Assembly: GCA_947450255.1 (NCBI GenBank)
Contig: CANFVA010000007.1
Span: 1 to 40,490, forward strand
Direction of reading: 5' to 3'
DNA: 40,490 nucleotides
Source: Comamonadaceae bacterium
Lineage (GTDB): Bacteria > Pseudomonadota > Gammaproteobacteria > Burkholderiales > Burkholderiaceae_C
A program made the translations under genes and the position numbers. Positions 1-10,873 of this stretch are shown piece after piece (position 1 is the first letter of the stretch; every line of letters begins with the position of its first letter). A model generated the notes under the pieces. It searched no databases. It saw only the letters and a program-made list of their open reading frames with translations, and was not told the origin of the DNA.

Positions 1-1719
<1,719 letters not shown>

Positions 1720-1722
1720 GCC

Positions 1723-3333
1723 ATGGCGAGCGCGCAGCCCTCCACCTCGCTGGAGTTTGACGTTCTGATTGTCGGCAGCGGCCTGGCCGGGCTGAGTTCG
1801 GCGCTGCTGCTGTCCAGCAAATACCGCGTCGCAGTGATTACCAAACGCGCGGTGCGCGAAGGCTCTAGCGGCTGGGCCCAAGGCGGCATCGCAGCGGTGT
1901 GGGACAAGACCGACAGCTTCGCCGCGCATGTGGACGACACCTTGGTGGCAGGCGCCGGTTTGTGCGATCTGGCCGCTACGCAATTTGTCGTAGAGCAGGC
2001 GCCACAAGCGATTGCCTGGCTACAAGCCATGGGCGTGCCTTTTAGCACCGAGGACAATGGCGACTTGCATCTCACCCGCGAAGGCGGCCACAGCGCCCGG
2101 CGCATCGTGCATGTGACCGACGCCACGGGCGCCGCCGTACAGCGCACCCTGATTGAGCGCGTGCAGCACACCGCCAACATTACCCTGTTTGAAAACCATA
2201 CTTTGGTAGACCTGATTACCAGCGACAAAGTACCCGGCAACCAAGGCGATGCACGCCGCTGCCTGGGCCTGTACGCGCTGGACGAAGACAGCGACGAAGT
2301 GCTGACCTTCCGCGCGCCGCACACCTTGCTGGCTACCGGCGGCGCGGGCAAGGTCTATCTGTACACCACCAACCCCGACACCGCCACCGGCGACGGCATC
2401 GCCGCGGCCTGGCGCGCCGGTTGCCGGGTGCAGAACATGGAATTCATCCAGTTCCACCCCACCTGCCTGTACCACCCGCACGCCAAGTCTTTCCTGATCA
2501 GCGAAGCGGTGCGCGGCGAAGGCGGACGTTTGCTGCTGCCCGACGGCACGCGCTTTATGCCCAAACACGATGCCCGCGCCGAATTGGCCCCGCGCGACGT
2601 CGTAGCCCGCGCCATCGACTTTGAAATGAAAAAAGGCGGCTTTGATTGCGTGTACCTGGATATTTCGCACCAACCGCTGGCCTTTATCCAAGAGCACTTT
2701 CCTAATATTTATGCGCGTTGCCTAGAGCTGGGCATCGACATCAGCCTCGCGCCGATTCCGGTGGTGCCGGCTGCGCATTACACCTGCGGCGGCGTGCTGG
2801 CCGATTTGCAGGGCCGTACCGACCTGGCGGGTTTGTATGCCATTGGAGAAGCCGCCTGCAGCGGTCTGCATGGCGCCAACCGACTGGCCAGCAATTCGCT
2901 GGTGGAATGCATGGTGTTTGCCCGCGCCGCCAGCCAGGATATTGAAAACAGCCATCTCAGCGCCCCGCCCGCCTTACCCGCCTGGGACGACAGCCGGGTG
3001 ACGGACGCCGACGAGTCGGTGGTGATTTCGCACAACTGGGACGAGCTGCGCCGCTTTATGTGGGATTACGTAGGCATCGTGCGCACCAACAAGCGCCTGG
3101 AGCGCGCCGCGCACCGCATCGCACTGCTGCAAGATGAGATCAACGAGTTTTACGCCCACTTCCACGTCAGCCGCGACTTGCTGGAATTGCGCAACCTGGT
3201 GCAAGTGGCCGACCTCATCGTCCAAAGCGCCCGCACCCGCCACGAAAGCCGCGGCCTGCACTTCAGCCGTGACTACCCGGACATGCTGCCGCAGGCACTG
3301 CCTACGACTTTGGTGCCGGGTAAACGCAGCTAA
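1723..3333 (+). CDS. nadB: L-aspartate oxidase
   Basis: FAD enzyme that oxidises L-aspartate to iminoaspartate, the first step of de novo NAD synthesis, in the cytoplasm. The 536-residue length fits the family. The N-terminal dinucleotide-binding motif is [12 protein letters not shown] (residues 17-28), followed by the family stretch [11 protein letters not shown]. Further conserved blocks are [20 protein letters not shown], the PAAHYTCGG active-site region and [15 protein letters not shown]. The C-terminal helical domain of the succinate dehydrogenase/fumarate reductase flavoprotein family ([15 protein letters not shown]) is complete. The ATG is only 3 bases after the metG stop and no strong ribosome site is seen, suggesting translation coupled to metG. 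nadA and nadC are not nearby. Confidence 0.96.
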   Translation: MASAQPSTSLEFDVLIVGSGLAGLSSALLLSSKYRVAVITKRAVREGSSGWAQGGIAAVWDKTDSFAAHVDDTLVAGAGLCDLAATQFVVEQAPQAIAWLQAMGVPFSTEDNGDLHLTREGGHSARRIVHVTDATGAAVQRTLIERVQHTANITLFENHTLVDLITSDKVPGNQGDARRCLGLYALDEDSDEVLTFRAPHTLLATGGAGKVYLYTTNPDTATGDGIAAAWRAGCRVQNMEFIQFHPTCLYHPHAKSFLISEAVRGEGGRLLLPDGTRFMPKHDARAELAPRDVVARAIDFEMKKGGFDCVYLDISHQPLAFIQEHFPNIYARCLELGIDISLAPIPVVPAAHYTCGGVLADLQGRTDLAGLYAIGEAACSGLHGANRLASNSLVECMVFARAASQDIENSHLSAPPALPAWDDSRVTDADESVVISHNWDELRRFMWDYVGIVRTNKRLERAAHRIALLQDEINEFYAHFHVSRDLLELRNLVQVADLIVQSARTRHESRGLHFSRDYPDMLPQALPTTLVPGKRS

Positions 3334-3708
3334 CCATAGCCATATCCTGGATCGCGCACTGGCCGCCGCCCTGCTACGAGGCCTTTGTTTTTAAGCCGTA
3401 AAGCTACGCGCACGCAAATAGCTGCGCCAAATGGCGTATTCATACCAGTTACGCAAGCGCCAGTCGCTCTGAAAAAGCTATTGGGTCGCAAAGGCACACG
3501 AACATCCTCCGGTGCTTTACCCGGCTGTCAGCGGCAGGCGGCACTGCGCGCGGCTGCTTCACCGAAGCGCCAAATTGACATCGACAACTTCATATTTTCG
3601 CAAAATAAAAAATGACAAAAATATGTTAAATTCAAATAAATCTCTTTATTTACCAAAATAATTTGATTAAATCCCTTGGCTCATATTCCGCAAGGAAATA
3701 GTTCGCAC
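3334..3708. other. Intergenic region with an AT-rich promoter-like segment
   Basis: About 375 bases separate nadB from the CvpA-family gene. The first half keeps the GC-rich composition of the neighbourhood; an open frame at 3385-3615 could encode 76 residues but has no recognisable domain and I do not call it. From about 3590 to 3675 the sequence becomes strikingly AT-rich, with runs of A and T. This is the probable promoter region of the downstream gene. A TTGACA hexamer is at 3575-3580, but no convincing -10 box stands at the right distance, so I do not place a transcription start. Confidence 0.4.
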
Positions 3709-4176
3709 ATGACAAACTTGGACTGGCTCTTCACCGCGACGCTGGTCATTGCCATGGCGGCGGGCGCTTACCGGGGGTGGTTGCCGCAGGCGCTTTCGAT
3801 GTTGGGCCTGGTGCTGGCGCTGTTTGCGGTGGTTTATTTGGGGCCCATCGTTGGGGCGCACTTACCGCTGAGCGGGCCGGGTGAGAGTCTGCGTCAGGGC
3901 CTGGGCGCTCTGCTCGCTCTGGTGCTGACCTTGTATTTGGCCCATTTAGGAGTGCGCCTGCACCGCTACATGTTCCACCACAGCGGGGTGCAACCGGCAC
4001 ACCGAACCGTGGGTGCGGTGTTCGGCTTGGTCAGCGGCGTGATGATTTGCTTGGGCTTAAGCACGCTGGTCGAACTGACCGAACTGCGGGAAGAAAGCTG
4101 GTGGCAAGGTTCCATCGAAAAAACCATGGCCGAAAGCGTGCTGAATCGGCTCAAGGCCCCTGCCCCCGGGAATTAG
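3709..4176 (+). CDS. CvpA-family inner membrane protein
   Basis: A 155-residue protein with about four hydrophobic segments: near residues 5-25 (LDWLFTATLVIAMAAGAYRG), 28-50, 63-85 and 100-120, ending in a short polar tail. The opening LDW and the pattern of a Gly-rich turn after the first helix (GAYRGW) match the CvpA/colicin V production family, whose members are small inner-membrane proteins often linked to purF. Here purF is not adjacent, so this is a stand-alone paralogue and its role is unknown. I chose the ATG at 3709 because AAGGA lies at 3692-3696, 12 bases upstream; an in-frame TTG at 3676 would add 11 residues. The AT-rich stretch before it probably holds its own promoter. Confidence 0.75.
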   Translation: MTNLDWLFTATLVIAMAAGAYRGWLPQALSMLGLVLALFAVVYLGPIVGAHLPLSGPGESLRQGLGALLALVLTLYLAHLGVRLHRYMFHHSGVQPAHRTVGAVFGLVSGVMICLGLSTLVELTELREESWWQGSIEKTMAESVLNRLKAPAPGN

Positions 4177-4313
4177 CGCTTTTCGGTTATGGGTAGTTTG
4201 TCTTGCATGGCCACTTGCACCGTGCGCCAGGCCTTTTCCATTTGGGCCACGGTCTCCCCCACGCCATAAGTGGCGACGCTCATGCCCAGGATAAATGCGA
4301 TTATGTGACTCAT
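4173..4313 (-). CDS. Possible small membrane protein (46 residues)
   Basis: This short frame begins MSHIIAFILGMSVATYGVGE and continues with an amphipathic stretch (MEKAWRTVQVAMQDK) to a TAA. The N-terminal 18 residues could form one membrane helix. It converges on the CvpA-family gene and shares 4 bases with its end. The ribosome site is weak (GAAAG 8 bases before the ATG). I know no family for it. The balanced composition and hydrophobic start look more protein-like than the antisense frames nearby, but it could be a chance frame. Confidence 0.3.
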   Translation of the reverse strand: MSHIIAFILGMSVATYGVGETVAQMEKAWRTVQVAMQDKLPITEKR

Positions 4314-4401
4314 GCTGCTAGCTTTCAGTGGCTGGACCAAGTGGTGAACCTACTTAGGTATCGGCATCAGCGGCCCAAAACTTGAGCCCGCGCGGCCCGC
4401 C

Positions 4402-5053
<652 letters not shown>

Positions 5054-5061
<8 letters not shown>

Positions 5062-6652
5062 GCTGCTCAGGGTTGAAGGGTTCCTCACGACCGGGCCACT
5101 CCAGCAGCAAGAAGGCGGCAAAGGCCAACGCCATCAATGCGCAAGAGAGCACCAGCGCCGACGCGTAATGCGTTTGCCCCGGACGGCCTAAATGCTCGTA
5201 AATGAGGGTAGTCAAAGTAGCCCACTCGGGCCGGCTTAAAAACAGCGTGACCGCAAACTCGCCCAGCGCCGAGGCCGCTGCAAAGGCCATGCCCCGACGC
5301 AAAGCGGGCTGCAAAAGCGGCCAGCGTACGCGCCAAAATACGCGCCAGGGCGATGCGCCCAGGCTGGCCGCCGCGTGCATATAGTGCGCAGGCATGCCGT
5401 CCAGGGCCGAAGCCAAAGCCTTGGCAATAAACGGATAGGCCAGCAACGCATAGGCTGCCACCAGCAAAGGCGCGCTGGCCGTCCACGCCGGATAGAGCAA
5501 CAACAAGCCAAAGGCCACCAACACCGGTGACACCACAAAAGGCAAAAACGCAATCGCCCGCAACAGGGCCCAGCGCTGCGCCACCATTGCGTGGCACACG
5601 CCAAGCACGGTCGCCAGCACCAGGGCCGATGCAGAAAAGCGCAAGGTATTCCACAAGGCCCGCAAAGTGTCCGCCTCCAGCAGCACGGCCCATGCGGCAG
5701 CACCGGCGCCCAATGCGCGGGCCACAATCGCCAGTACCGGGGCCGCGCACACCAGGCCCAACACCAGCACCGTCAGCCACACCGCCAGCCACTGCCCAGT
5801 GCTATGCGGCTTGTGGCGTGCAATGCGGTCAGCGCGCAGTGGCGTGGCCAAGCGCCGCTCCAAAATTGCATAGGCCAGCGCACAAGGCGCGGTAAGGCAC
5901 AGCGTCCAGACCGCCAACACGCCGGCTTGGTTGATTTGGAGTTCATAGGCCACCAGGGTGTAAATCTCCACCTCCACCGTCGCGTACTGCGGCCCGCCGA
6001 GGACTAGCGCCAAGCCAAAGCCCGCAAAGCAATACAAAAACACCAGGCACAAGGCCGACATCAACCAAGGCGCAATCGCGGGCCATTCGATACGCCAAAA
6101 CGCACGCCAGGGCGTGGCGCCCAGCGTGCGCGCCGCCGCCACGCGCGATGCGCTGACCTGCTCCAGCGCCTCGGTCGCTGCGCGCACCAGCACGCACAAA
6201 TTGAAAAACACATTGCCATAGAGCAGCAAATACGGCGTGCCCTGCCAAGACGCGCCACCCCAGCGCTGCCACAAGCCTTGCGGCCCGGCCAGTGCCAACA
6301 CGCCCATGGCCGCGACCAAAGTGGGCACTACAAAAGGCAGCATTAATGCACGCAAGAGCCAGCTGCGCCCGGCGAATTCCAGCCGGGCCAGCACCCAGGC
6401 CATGGGCAAGCCCAGCAACAACACCAACCCACAGGTGATACCCGCTTGCAGGCCGGACCACACCAGTCGCCAACGCAAATACGGGTCTTGCAAAGGCGCA
6501 AGCCAGGTTGCGTCGCTACTGCCTACGGCAGCGGCTTCGGCCAGCAGGCGCAGTGCAGGCGCAATCAGCACCGCCAGCAAGAACACGAGTGGCAGGCACG
6601 CCAGCGCCCAGTCGTCCGCCGCGATAGGCACGGCCTTGCGTGGCTTAGGCAT
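5054..6652 (-). CDS. thiP: Thiamine ABC transporter permease (fused, two-domain)
   Basis: Inner-membrane channel of the thiamine importer. The 532 residues form two homologous permease halves, about 12 membrane segments in all, in one chain, as in ThiP and the iron(III) permease FbpB. Each half carries the cytoplasmic coupling loop that contacts the ATPase: ARTLGATPWRAFWRIEWP near residue 190 and AASLGASPWRVFWRVRWP near 425. I chose the ATG at 6652 because GGGGAG stands 4 bases before it; a TTG six codons upstream is also in frame. It overlaps thiQ by 8 bases. It is separated from thiB by about 240 bases containing a palindromic repeat, which may lower permease expression relative to the binding protein. 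Assignment to thiamine rests mainly on the riboswitch and the ThiB-like neighbour. Confidence 0.87.
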
Positions 6653-6712
6653 AACGCTCCCCACCTGCAAAGTGACCCGCGCCTATTGCATAGACGAAGC
6701 ACTCTTTGCTCG

Positions 6713-6822
6713 CGTCACTGCGAGGAGCGAAGCGACGCGGCAGTCCATGAATCCATGGATTGCCACGGCCTGCGGCCCCGCAATGACGGCACTTTGCCGC
6801 AGCCTGCGGCCTCGCATTGACG
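6713..6822. repeat. Palindromic intergenic repeat between thiB and thiP
   Basis: The segment begins cgtcactgcgagg and ends its first palindrome with ccccgcaatgacg (to about 6788). The arms are imperfect inverted copies around a CCATG-rich centre near 6754. The right arm is then repeated: gccacggcctgcggcccc at 6762-6779 resembles gccgcagcctgcggcctc at 6796-6813. Sequences of this type (GTCATTGCGAGG...CCTCGCAATGAC) are familiar dispersed intergenic elements in many bacterial genomes, and this one is probably a decayed copy. In the thi mRNA it would fold into a strong stem-loop, which could block 3' decay or attenuate thiPQ. Confidence 0.65.
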
Positions 6823-6893
6823 CGCTTGGCGTGTTGCAACAGCGTCATAGCGGGTTGATCCGAAGCAAGCAAGGCGGGGCGCCTAAAAAGGCC

Positions 6894-7943
6894 TTACTTC
6901 AACACCACTTGCGTCCAACGCGTCACCCAGGCGGCGCCTTTGTCGGCGATGTCTTTGTCCGAAGGCGCGTCGGCTTTGGCTGGCTCAGGGGCAAACTGCA
7001 TCACATCGGCGCGCGCCACACCGGGCTCCACCGGGTACATCCACATCTCGGTTTGCATTTGCTTTTGCACTTCGACCGAGCGCATAAATTCGATGAATTT
7101 TTCAGCAACAGGCCGCGCTTGCCCGCCTTTGACCAAGGCCACGCCCTCCACTTGCTTGAACACCGCGCCAGGCAGGCTCAGGCTGCCCGTGGGCGGCTGC
7201 GTCAGCTTTTCTTTGCTGTAAAACAATTCAGCCGCCGGGCTGGTGGCGTAGCTGACGACCAGCGGGCGAGAGCCGCCTTCGGCGCGGCTGAAATCGGTGT
7301 AGTAGGCCTCGCTCCAACCTTTGGCCACCTTGACGCCGCCCTTGCGCATGCGCGCCCACCAGTCAAAAGCTTTCTCCTCGCCCATCGCACCAATGGTGGC
7401 CAGCAAAAACGCGTAGCCGGGACTAGAAGTAGCCGGGTTTTGCACGACCAGCAGGCGCGCCATTGCCGGCGCAGTCAAGTCTTCCAGATTGCCTGGAAGG
7501 GCCAGTTTGTGCTTGGCAAACCATTGCACGTCGTAGTTGATCGTCACATAGCCGTAGTCCACGGGGACCAGGGGCGCTGGCAGCGTTTGCGCCGCAGCGC
7601 GGTGGCTGGCCGGGCCGCTATAGCTGTCCAGCACCTCCGCAGCAATCGCTTTAGCGGCCAGGGTGTTGTCGATGCCATACACCACATCGGCAATCGGCGC
7701 CTTGCGGGTCAAAATCAATTTGTTGAGCATCTCGCCGGCATCGCCGGCTTTGCTGATGCGCAGCGTGACACCGTTGTCTTTTTCGAACTGTGCCAACAAG
7801 GGCTTGGGCACACCAAAAGAGCTGTGCGTCAGTACCCGCAGCTCTTGCGCAGCGCTGGTCGCACTAGCGCCCAGCGCCAGACCGACCGACAAGGCTGTGG
7901 CGAGCGCCTGGCGCCGCGAAAATGAAAAAATGCCGTGTTGCAT
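6894..7943 (-). CDS. thiB: Thiamine ABC transporter substrate-binding protein
   Basis: Periplasmic receptor that delivers thiamine (or its phosphates) to ThiPQ. The 349 residues start with an export signal containing an SRRQAL motif at residues 9-14 and a hydrophobic core ending near ASATSAAQE, so export may use the Tat or the Sec route. The mature part begins ELRVLTHSSFGVPK, like ThiB and iron-binding FbpA-type receptors, and the length fits ThiB. Family blocks include ADVVYGIDNTL, VDYGYVTINYD and PLVVSYATSPAAE. The ATG at 7943 follows AAGGG with 6 bases between. It is the first gene of the operon behind the TPP riboswitch, and its first codons are complementary to part of the leader. No C-terminal truncation is seen. 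Confidence 0.88.
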   Translation of the reverse strand: MQHGIFSFSRRQALATALSVGLALGASATSAAQELRVLTHSSFGVPKPLLAQFEKDNGVTLRISKAGDAGEMLNKLILTRKAPIADVVYGIDNTLAAKAIAAEVLDSYSGPASHRAAAQTLPAPLVPVDYGYVTINYDVQWFAKHKLALPGNLEDLTAPAMARLLVVQNPATSSPGYAFLLATIGAMGEEKAFDWWARMRKGGVKVAKGWSEAYYTDFSRAEGGSRPLVVSYATSPAAELFYSKEKLTQPPTGSLSLPGAVFKQVEGVALVKGGQARPVAEKFIEFMRSVEVQKQMQTEMWMYPVEPGVARADVMQFAPEPAKADAPSDKDIADKGAAWVTRWTQVVLK

Positions 7944-8025
7944 GTCATACCCTTTTTAACGTTAATTAACCATCCAGCACGGAGGTATGCAACGAAAAAG
8001 AGGCCCAGGCAAGCACGGCATTTTT
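7926..8025 (-). promoter_or_regulatory. Candidate expression platform of the thi riboswitch
   Basis: Two competing pairings are visible between the aptamer and thiB. First, an exact 12-base inverted repeat: AAAAATGCCGTG in the transcript (8025 to 8014) pairs with CACGGCATTTTT (7937 to 7926), which is codons 3-6 of thiB. Second, GTTGCATACC (7993 to 7984) can pair with GGTATG next to the ribosome site (7951 to 7946) or with ATGCAAC, the start codon itself (7943 to 7937). No intrinsic terminator with a clear stem and U-run is seen, so control is more likely at translation start. The pairings are read directly; their function is inferred. Confidence 0.5.
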
Positions 8026-8034
8026 CCCATCACA

Positions 8035-8112
8035 CTTCCTACGCTGGCATGACCCAGATCAGGTTCATGGGGTATTTCTCAGTCCAACTTGCGCCAGACA
8101 CCCCCGGTGAAG
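8035..8112 (-). promoter_or_regulatory. TPP riboswitch (thi box) aptamer
   Basis: Read on the minus strand, the element carries the conserved TPP aptamer blocks in order: CTTCACCGGGGGTG (8112-8099), GGACTGAGAAATACCC with the CUGAGA core at 8082-8077, GAACCTGATCTGGGT (8066-8052) and GCCAGCGTAGGAAG (8048-8035). The ends CTTC and GAAG form P1. It lies 92 bases upstream of the thiB start, on the same strand. The family binds thiamine pyrophosphate and shuts off thiamine genes when TPP is plentiful. This is the main evidence that the downstream ABC transporter handles thiamine rather than iron. Confidence 0.95.
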
Positions 8113-8117
8113 TGCCG

Positions 8118-8123
8118 ATCATA
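8118..8123 (-). promoter_or_regulatory. Possible -10 box for the thi operon
   Basis: TATGAT on the minus strand stands 5 bases upstream of the first aptamer base, where a -10 element would place the RNA start almost exactly at P1. No good -35 box is seen at 16-18 bases, so it may be weak or need an activator. Confidence 0.35.
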
Positions 8124-8203
8124 CCGCCCGCGCTACATCGGCCATGGCCAAGCCAGCGCGCGCTGATTGCGGGTCGCTCCTGCGCGCCTACGACAATCGG
8201 CCC

Positions 8204-10873
8204 ATGCGCAACGTACTTTGGCCTTTGTTCACGAGCTTTTCCTGGCAGGAACTGCGGCACCACCCCTGGCGCAATGGCGCCGCGGTAGTGGCTGTCATGC
8301 TGGGCGTGGCGCTGGCCTTTGCAGTGCATGTGATCAATGCCTCGGCGCTGGATGAATTTGCCCGCGGCATGCGTAGCGTGGCAGGGCAAGCGGATGTACA
8401 AGTGCAAGGCCGCGGCGTGGCCTTTATTGACGAAGCCCTGTATGGCCGCGTGGCGCGCCACCCCGATGTACAAAGTGCCTCGCCGGTCATCGAAATCAAC
8501 ACCTATGCGCTGCTGCCGCAAGTTGGCAGCAACGGTGCTGCGCTGGGCAGCAGCAAGCTGCCCATCCGGGTACTCGGTGTCGATGCCTTGCAAGTGGCAA
8601 ATATGACGCCCGAGATCATGCCGCTGCCTGAGAGCCAGGCCGATCGCATGGCGGTGTTTGCACCCGACGCCGTCTTTCTCAACACCGCAGCGCGCGCGGC
8701 GCTGGTACCGGCCCAAGCCGCCGCCAACACCAGTGCGGCTAGCGCCACCCCGGTTCGTCTGCAGCAAGGCATGCAATGGCAAAACCTGCGCCTGGCCGGA
8801 CGGGTGGCGGCGGGCGGCGCAGCCCTGGCGGTGATGGACGTGGCCAGCGCGCAAACGGTGTTTGACCTGCTGGGACGACTCAGCCGCGTGGATGTGCTGC
8901 TGCGCCCCGGCGTGGACCGCGCGCGCTTTATGGCGCAGTTGCAAGCCCAGCCCGATTGGCCTGCCCAGGCCCAATTGGCCGAACCGGGCCAAGCCATGGC
9001 ACGCATAGACCAGGTGTCGCGCGCTTACCGGGTCAACCTGACGGTGTTGGCCTTGGTGGCTTTGTTCACGGGGGGCTTTCTGGTGTATTCAGTGCTGGCG
9101 CTGAGCGTAACGCGGCGCGCGCAGCCCTTGGCACTACTGGGCGTGCTAGGCCTGGACCCGCGCCAACGTTGGGCTTTGATTTTGCTGGAGGCCGGTACGC
9201 TGGGCCTGCTCGGCAGTGGCTTGGGCATCGCGCTAGGCAGTGGCCTGGCGGCGCTGGCGCTGCGCCTGCTGGGCGGCGACTTAGGCGGCGGCTATTTTTC
9301 TGGCGCTGCGCCCGCGCTGCAATGGAGCGGTGGCGCGGCGCTGGTCTTTGGTGCGCTGGGCATGCTGGCGGCCTTGATCGGCGCCTGGTGGCCGGCGCGT
9401 ATGGCAGCACGGATGGCACCGGCCCAAACCCTCAAAGGCTTGGGCATGTCGGCGCAAGGCACAGGGCACGCCGGTGCCGGCCTGACCCTCATGGCTACGG
9501 GCGCGGCACTGGCGCTGCTGCCCCCCATCAGCGGCGTACCGCTGGCAGCCTATGTGAGTGTGGCCTTGGTGCTGCTGGGCGGTATCAGCGCCCTGCCCGC
9601 CGTGGTAGGTTGCTTGTTGCGTGGGCTCGCGCCGCTCGTGGCGCACCGGCCCTTGGCTTTGCTGGCGGTCGAGCGGGCGCGGCGCATGCGCGCAAGTGCC
9701 GCTATTGCGGTCAGCGGCGTAGTCGCTTCGCTGAGCTTGGCGGTGGCGCTGACGGTAATGGTGGACAGTTTTCGCGGTTCGATGCTGCAATGGCTGGACA
9801 CGGTCTTGCCGGCCGCTCTGTATGTGCGCACCGCTGGCAGTGCCAGCAGCGGCGAACATGCATTCTTTGACCCCGGCTTCATCCACGCCGTGGGTCAGCT
9901 AGCCGGCGTAGCGCGCCTGCGCACCCAGCGCAGCATGGCGCTGAGCCTGGACAGCGCACGACCGCCGGTGGCACTGCTGGTGCGGCCTTTGAACGAAGCG
10001 CAAGGGATATCAAACCTGACAACGCAGCAAATTGACCTGCCCTTATTGGCCCCGGCCCTGCCCGCCCCCGCGGGCGCCATGGCGGTCTACGTCAGCGAAG
10101 CGATGGTGGATTTATACGGCGCACGCGTGGGCGCCGAGTTGGCGCCACTAGCGCCCGCCATGGCAGCGCTGCTGCGCCCCGGCGGGCAAACGCCGCGCTT
10201 TGTGGTGGCGGGCGTCTGGCGCGACTATGCGCGCCAGTTCGGCACCGTGGTGATCGACAGCCGTGATTTCGCGCGCCTGAGCGACGACGCGCGGGTCAAC
10301 GACTTGGCGCTCTGGTTGGCACCCGATGCGCAAAGCGCCCTGGTGGAACAACGCATACGCGCACTGGTGCTGGGCCCGCATGATCCCGAGAACCAAGCCG
10401 CCAGCGTGCTGGAATTTGGCTCGGCGCAAGAGATACGCCAACGCACCATGCATATTTTTGACCGCAGCTTTGCCGTCACCTATTGGCTGCAAGCGGTGGC
10501 TATTGGCATCGGCTTATTTGGCGTGGCGGCCAGCTTTAGCGCCCAGGTGTTGGCACGGCGCAAAGAGTTCGGACTCTTGCTGCATTTGGGTTTAACGCGC
10601 AGGCAGGTGCTGCACGTACTGGCATTGGAGGGCGCAGCCTGGACCACGCTGGGCGCCATCGCCGGCACGGCCTTGGGCCTGGCCGTTGCGGCTGTGTTGG
10701 TCTACGTGGTAAACCCGCAAAGTTTTCACTGGAGCATGGACATGCATTTGCCGCTGGCCCATTTGTTGGCACTGGCGATAGCCGTCATTGCTGCGGGCAC
10801 CCTCACCGCCTGGCTGGCGGGCCGCGCTGCGGCCGGTCGTGATGCGGTGATGGCCGTCAAGGAGGACTGGTGA
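8204..10873 (+). CDS. FtsX/MacB-like ABC transporter permease
   Basis: An 889-residue inner-membrane permease of the large FtsX type. It has one N-terminal membrane helix (near residues 23-42, AVVAVMLGVALAFAVHVI), a large extracytoplasmic domain, a block of three or four helices near 285-420, a further helix pair near 430-470, a second helix at about 500-525 that starts another extracytoplasmic domain, and a final three-helix block near 755-880. This two-module plan is seen in permeases that move lipids or lipoproteins away from the membrane. I start at ATG 8204 (MRNVLWPLFTSF); an in-frame ATG at 8144 would add 20 unconserved residues, and neither has a good ribosome site. It is coupled to the AttH-like gene by a GTGA overlap. 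The usual partner ATPase gene is absent upstream, where the divergent thi riboswitch lies. Confidence 0.85.
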   Translation: MRNVLWPLFTSFSWQELRHHPWRNGAAVVAVMLGVALAFAVHVINASALDEFARGMRSVAGQADVQVQGRGVAFIDEALYGRVARHPDVQSASPVIEINTYALLPQVGSNGAALGSSKLPIRVLGVDALQVANMTPEIMPLPESQADRMAVFAPDAVFLNTAARAALVPAQAAANTSAASATPVRLQQGMQWQNLRLAGRVAAGGAALAVMDVASAQTVFDLLGRLSRVDVLLRPGVDRARFMAQLQAQPDWPAQAQLAEPGQAMARIDQVSRAYRVNLTVLALVALFTGGFLVYSVLALSVTRRAQPLALLGVLGLDPRQRWALILLEAGTLGLLGSGLGIALGSGLAALALRLLGGDLGGGYFSGAAPALQWSGGAALVFGALGMLAALIGAWWPARMAARMAPAQTLKGLGMSAQGTGHAGAGLTLMATGAALALLPPISGVPLAAYVSVALVLLGGISALPAVVGCLLRGLAPLVAHRPLALLAVERARRMRASAAIAVSGVVASLSLAVALTVMVDSFRGSMLQWLDTVLPAALYVRTAGSASSGEHAFFDPGFIHAVGQLAGVARLRTQRSMALSLDSARPPVALLVRPLNEAQGISNLTTQQIDLPLLAPALPAPAGAMAVYVSEAMVDLYGARVGAELAPLAPAMAALLRPGGQTPRFVVAGVWRDYARQFGTVVIDSRDFARLSDDARVNDLALWLAPDAQSALVEQRIRALVLGPHDPENQAASVLEFGSAQEIRQRTMHIFDRSFAVTYWLQAVAIGIGLFGVAASFSAQVLARRKEFGLLLHLGLTRRQVLHVLALEGAAWTTLGAIAGTALGLAVAAVLVYVVNPQSFHWSMDMHLPLAHLLALAIAVIAAGTLTAWLAGRAAAGRDAVMAVKEDW

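Noticed and set aside
3385-3615. Open frame of 76 codons after nadB
   Set aside because: No domain, no ribosome site, and the end runs into the AT-rich promoter-like segment.
6237-7925. Open frame of 562 codons on the plus strand
   Set aside because: It lies antisense to thiP and thiB, has low-complexity Arg/Ala/His-rich text and no domain; it is a by-product of GC-rich codon use on the other strand.
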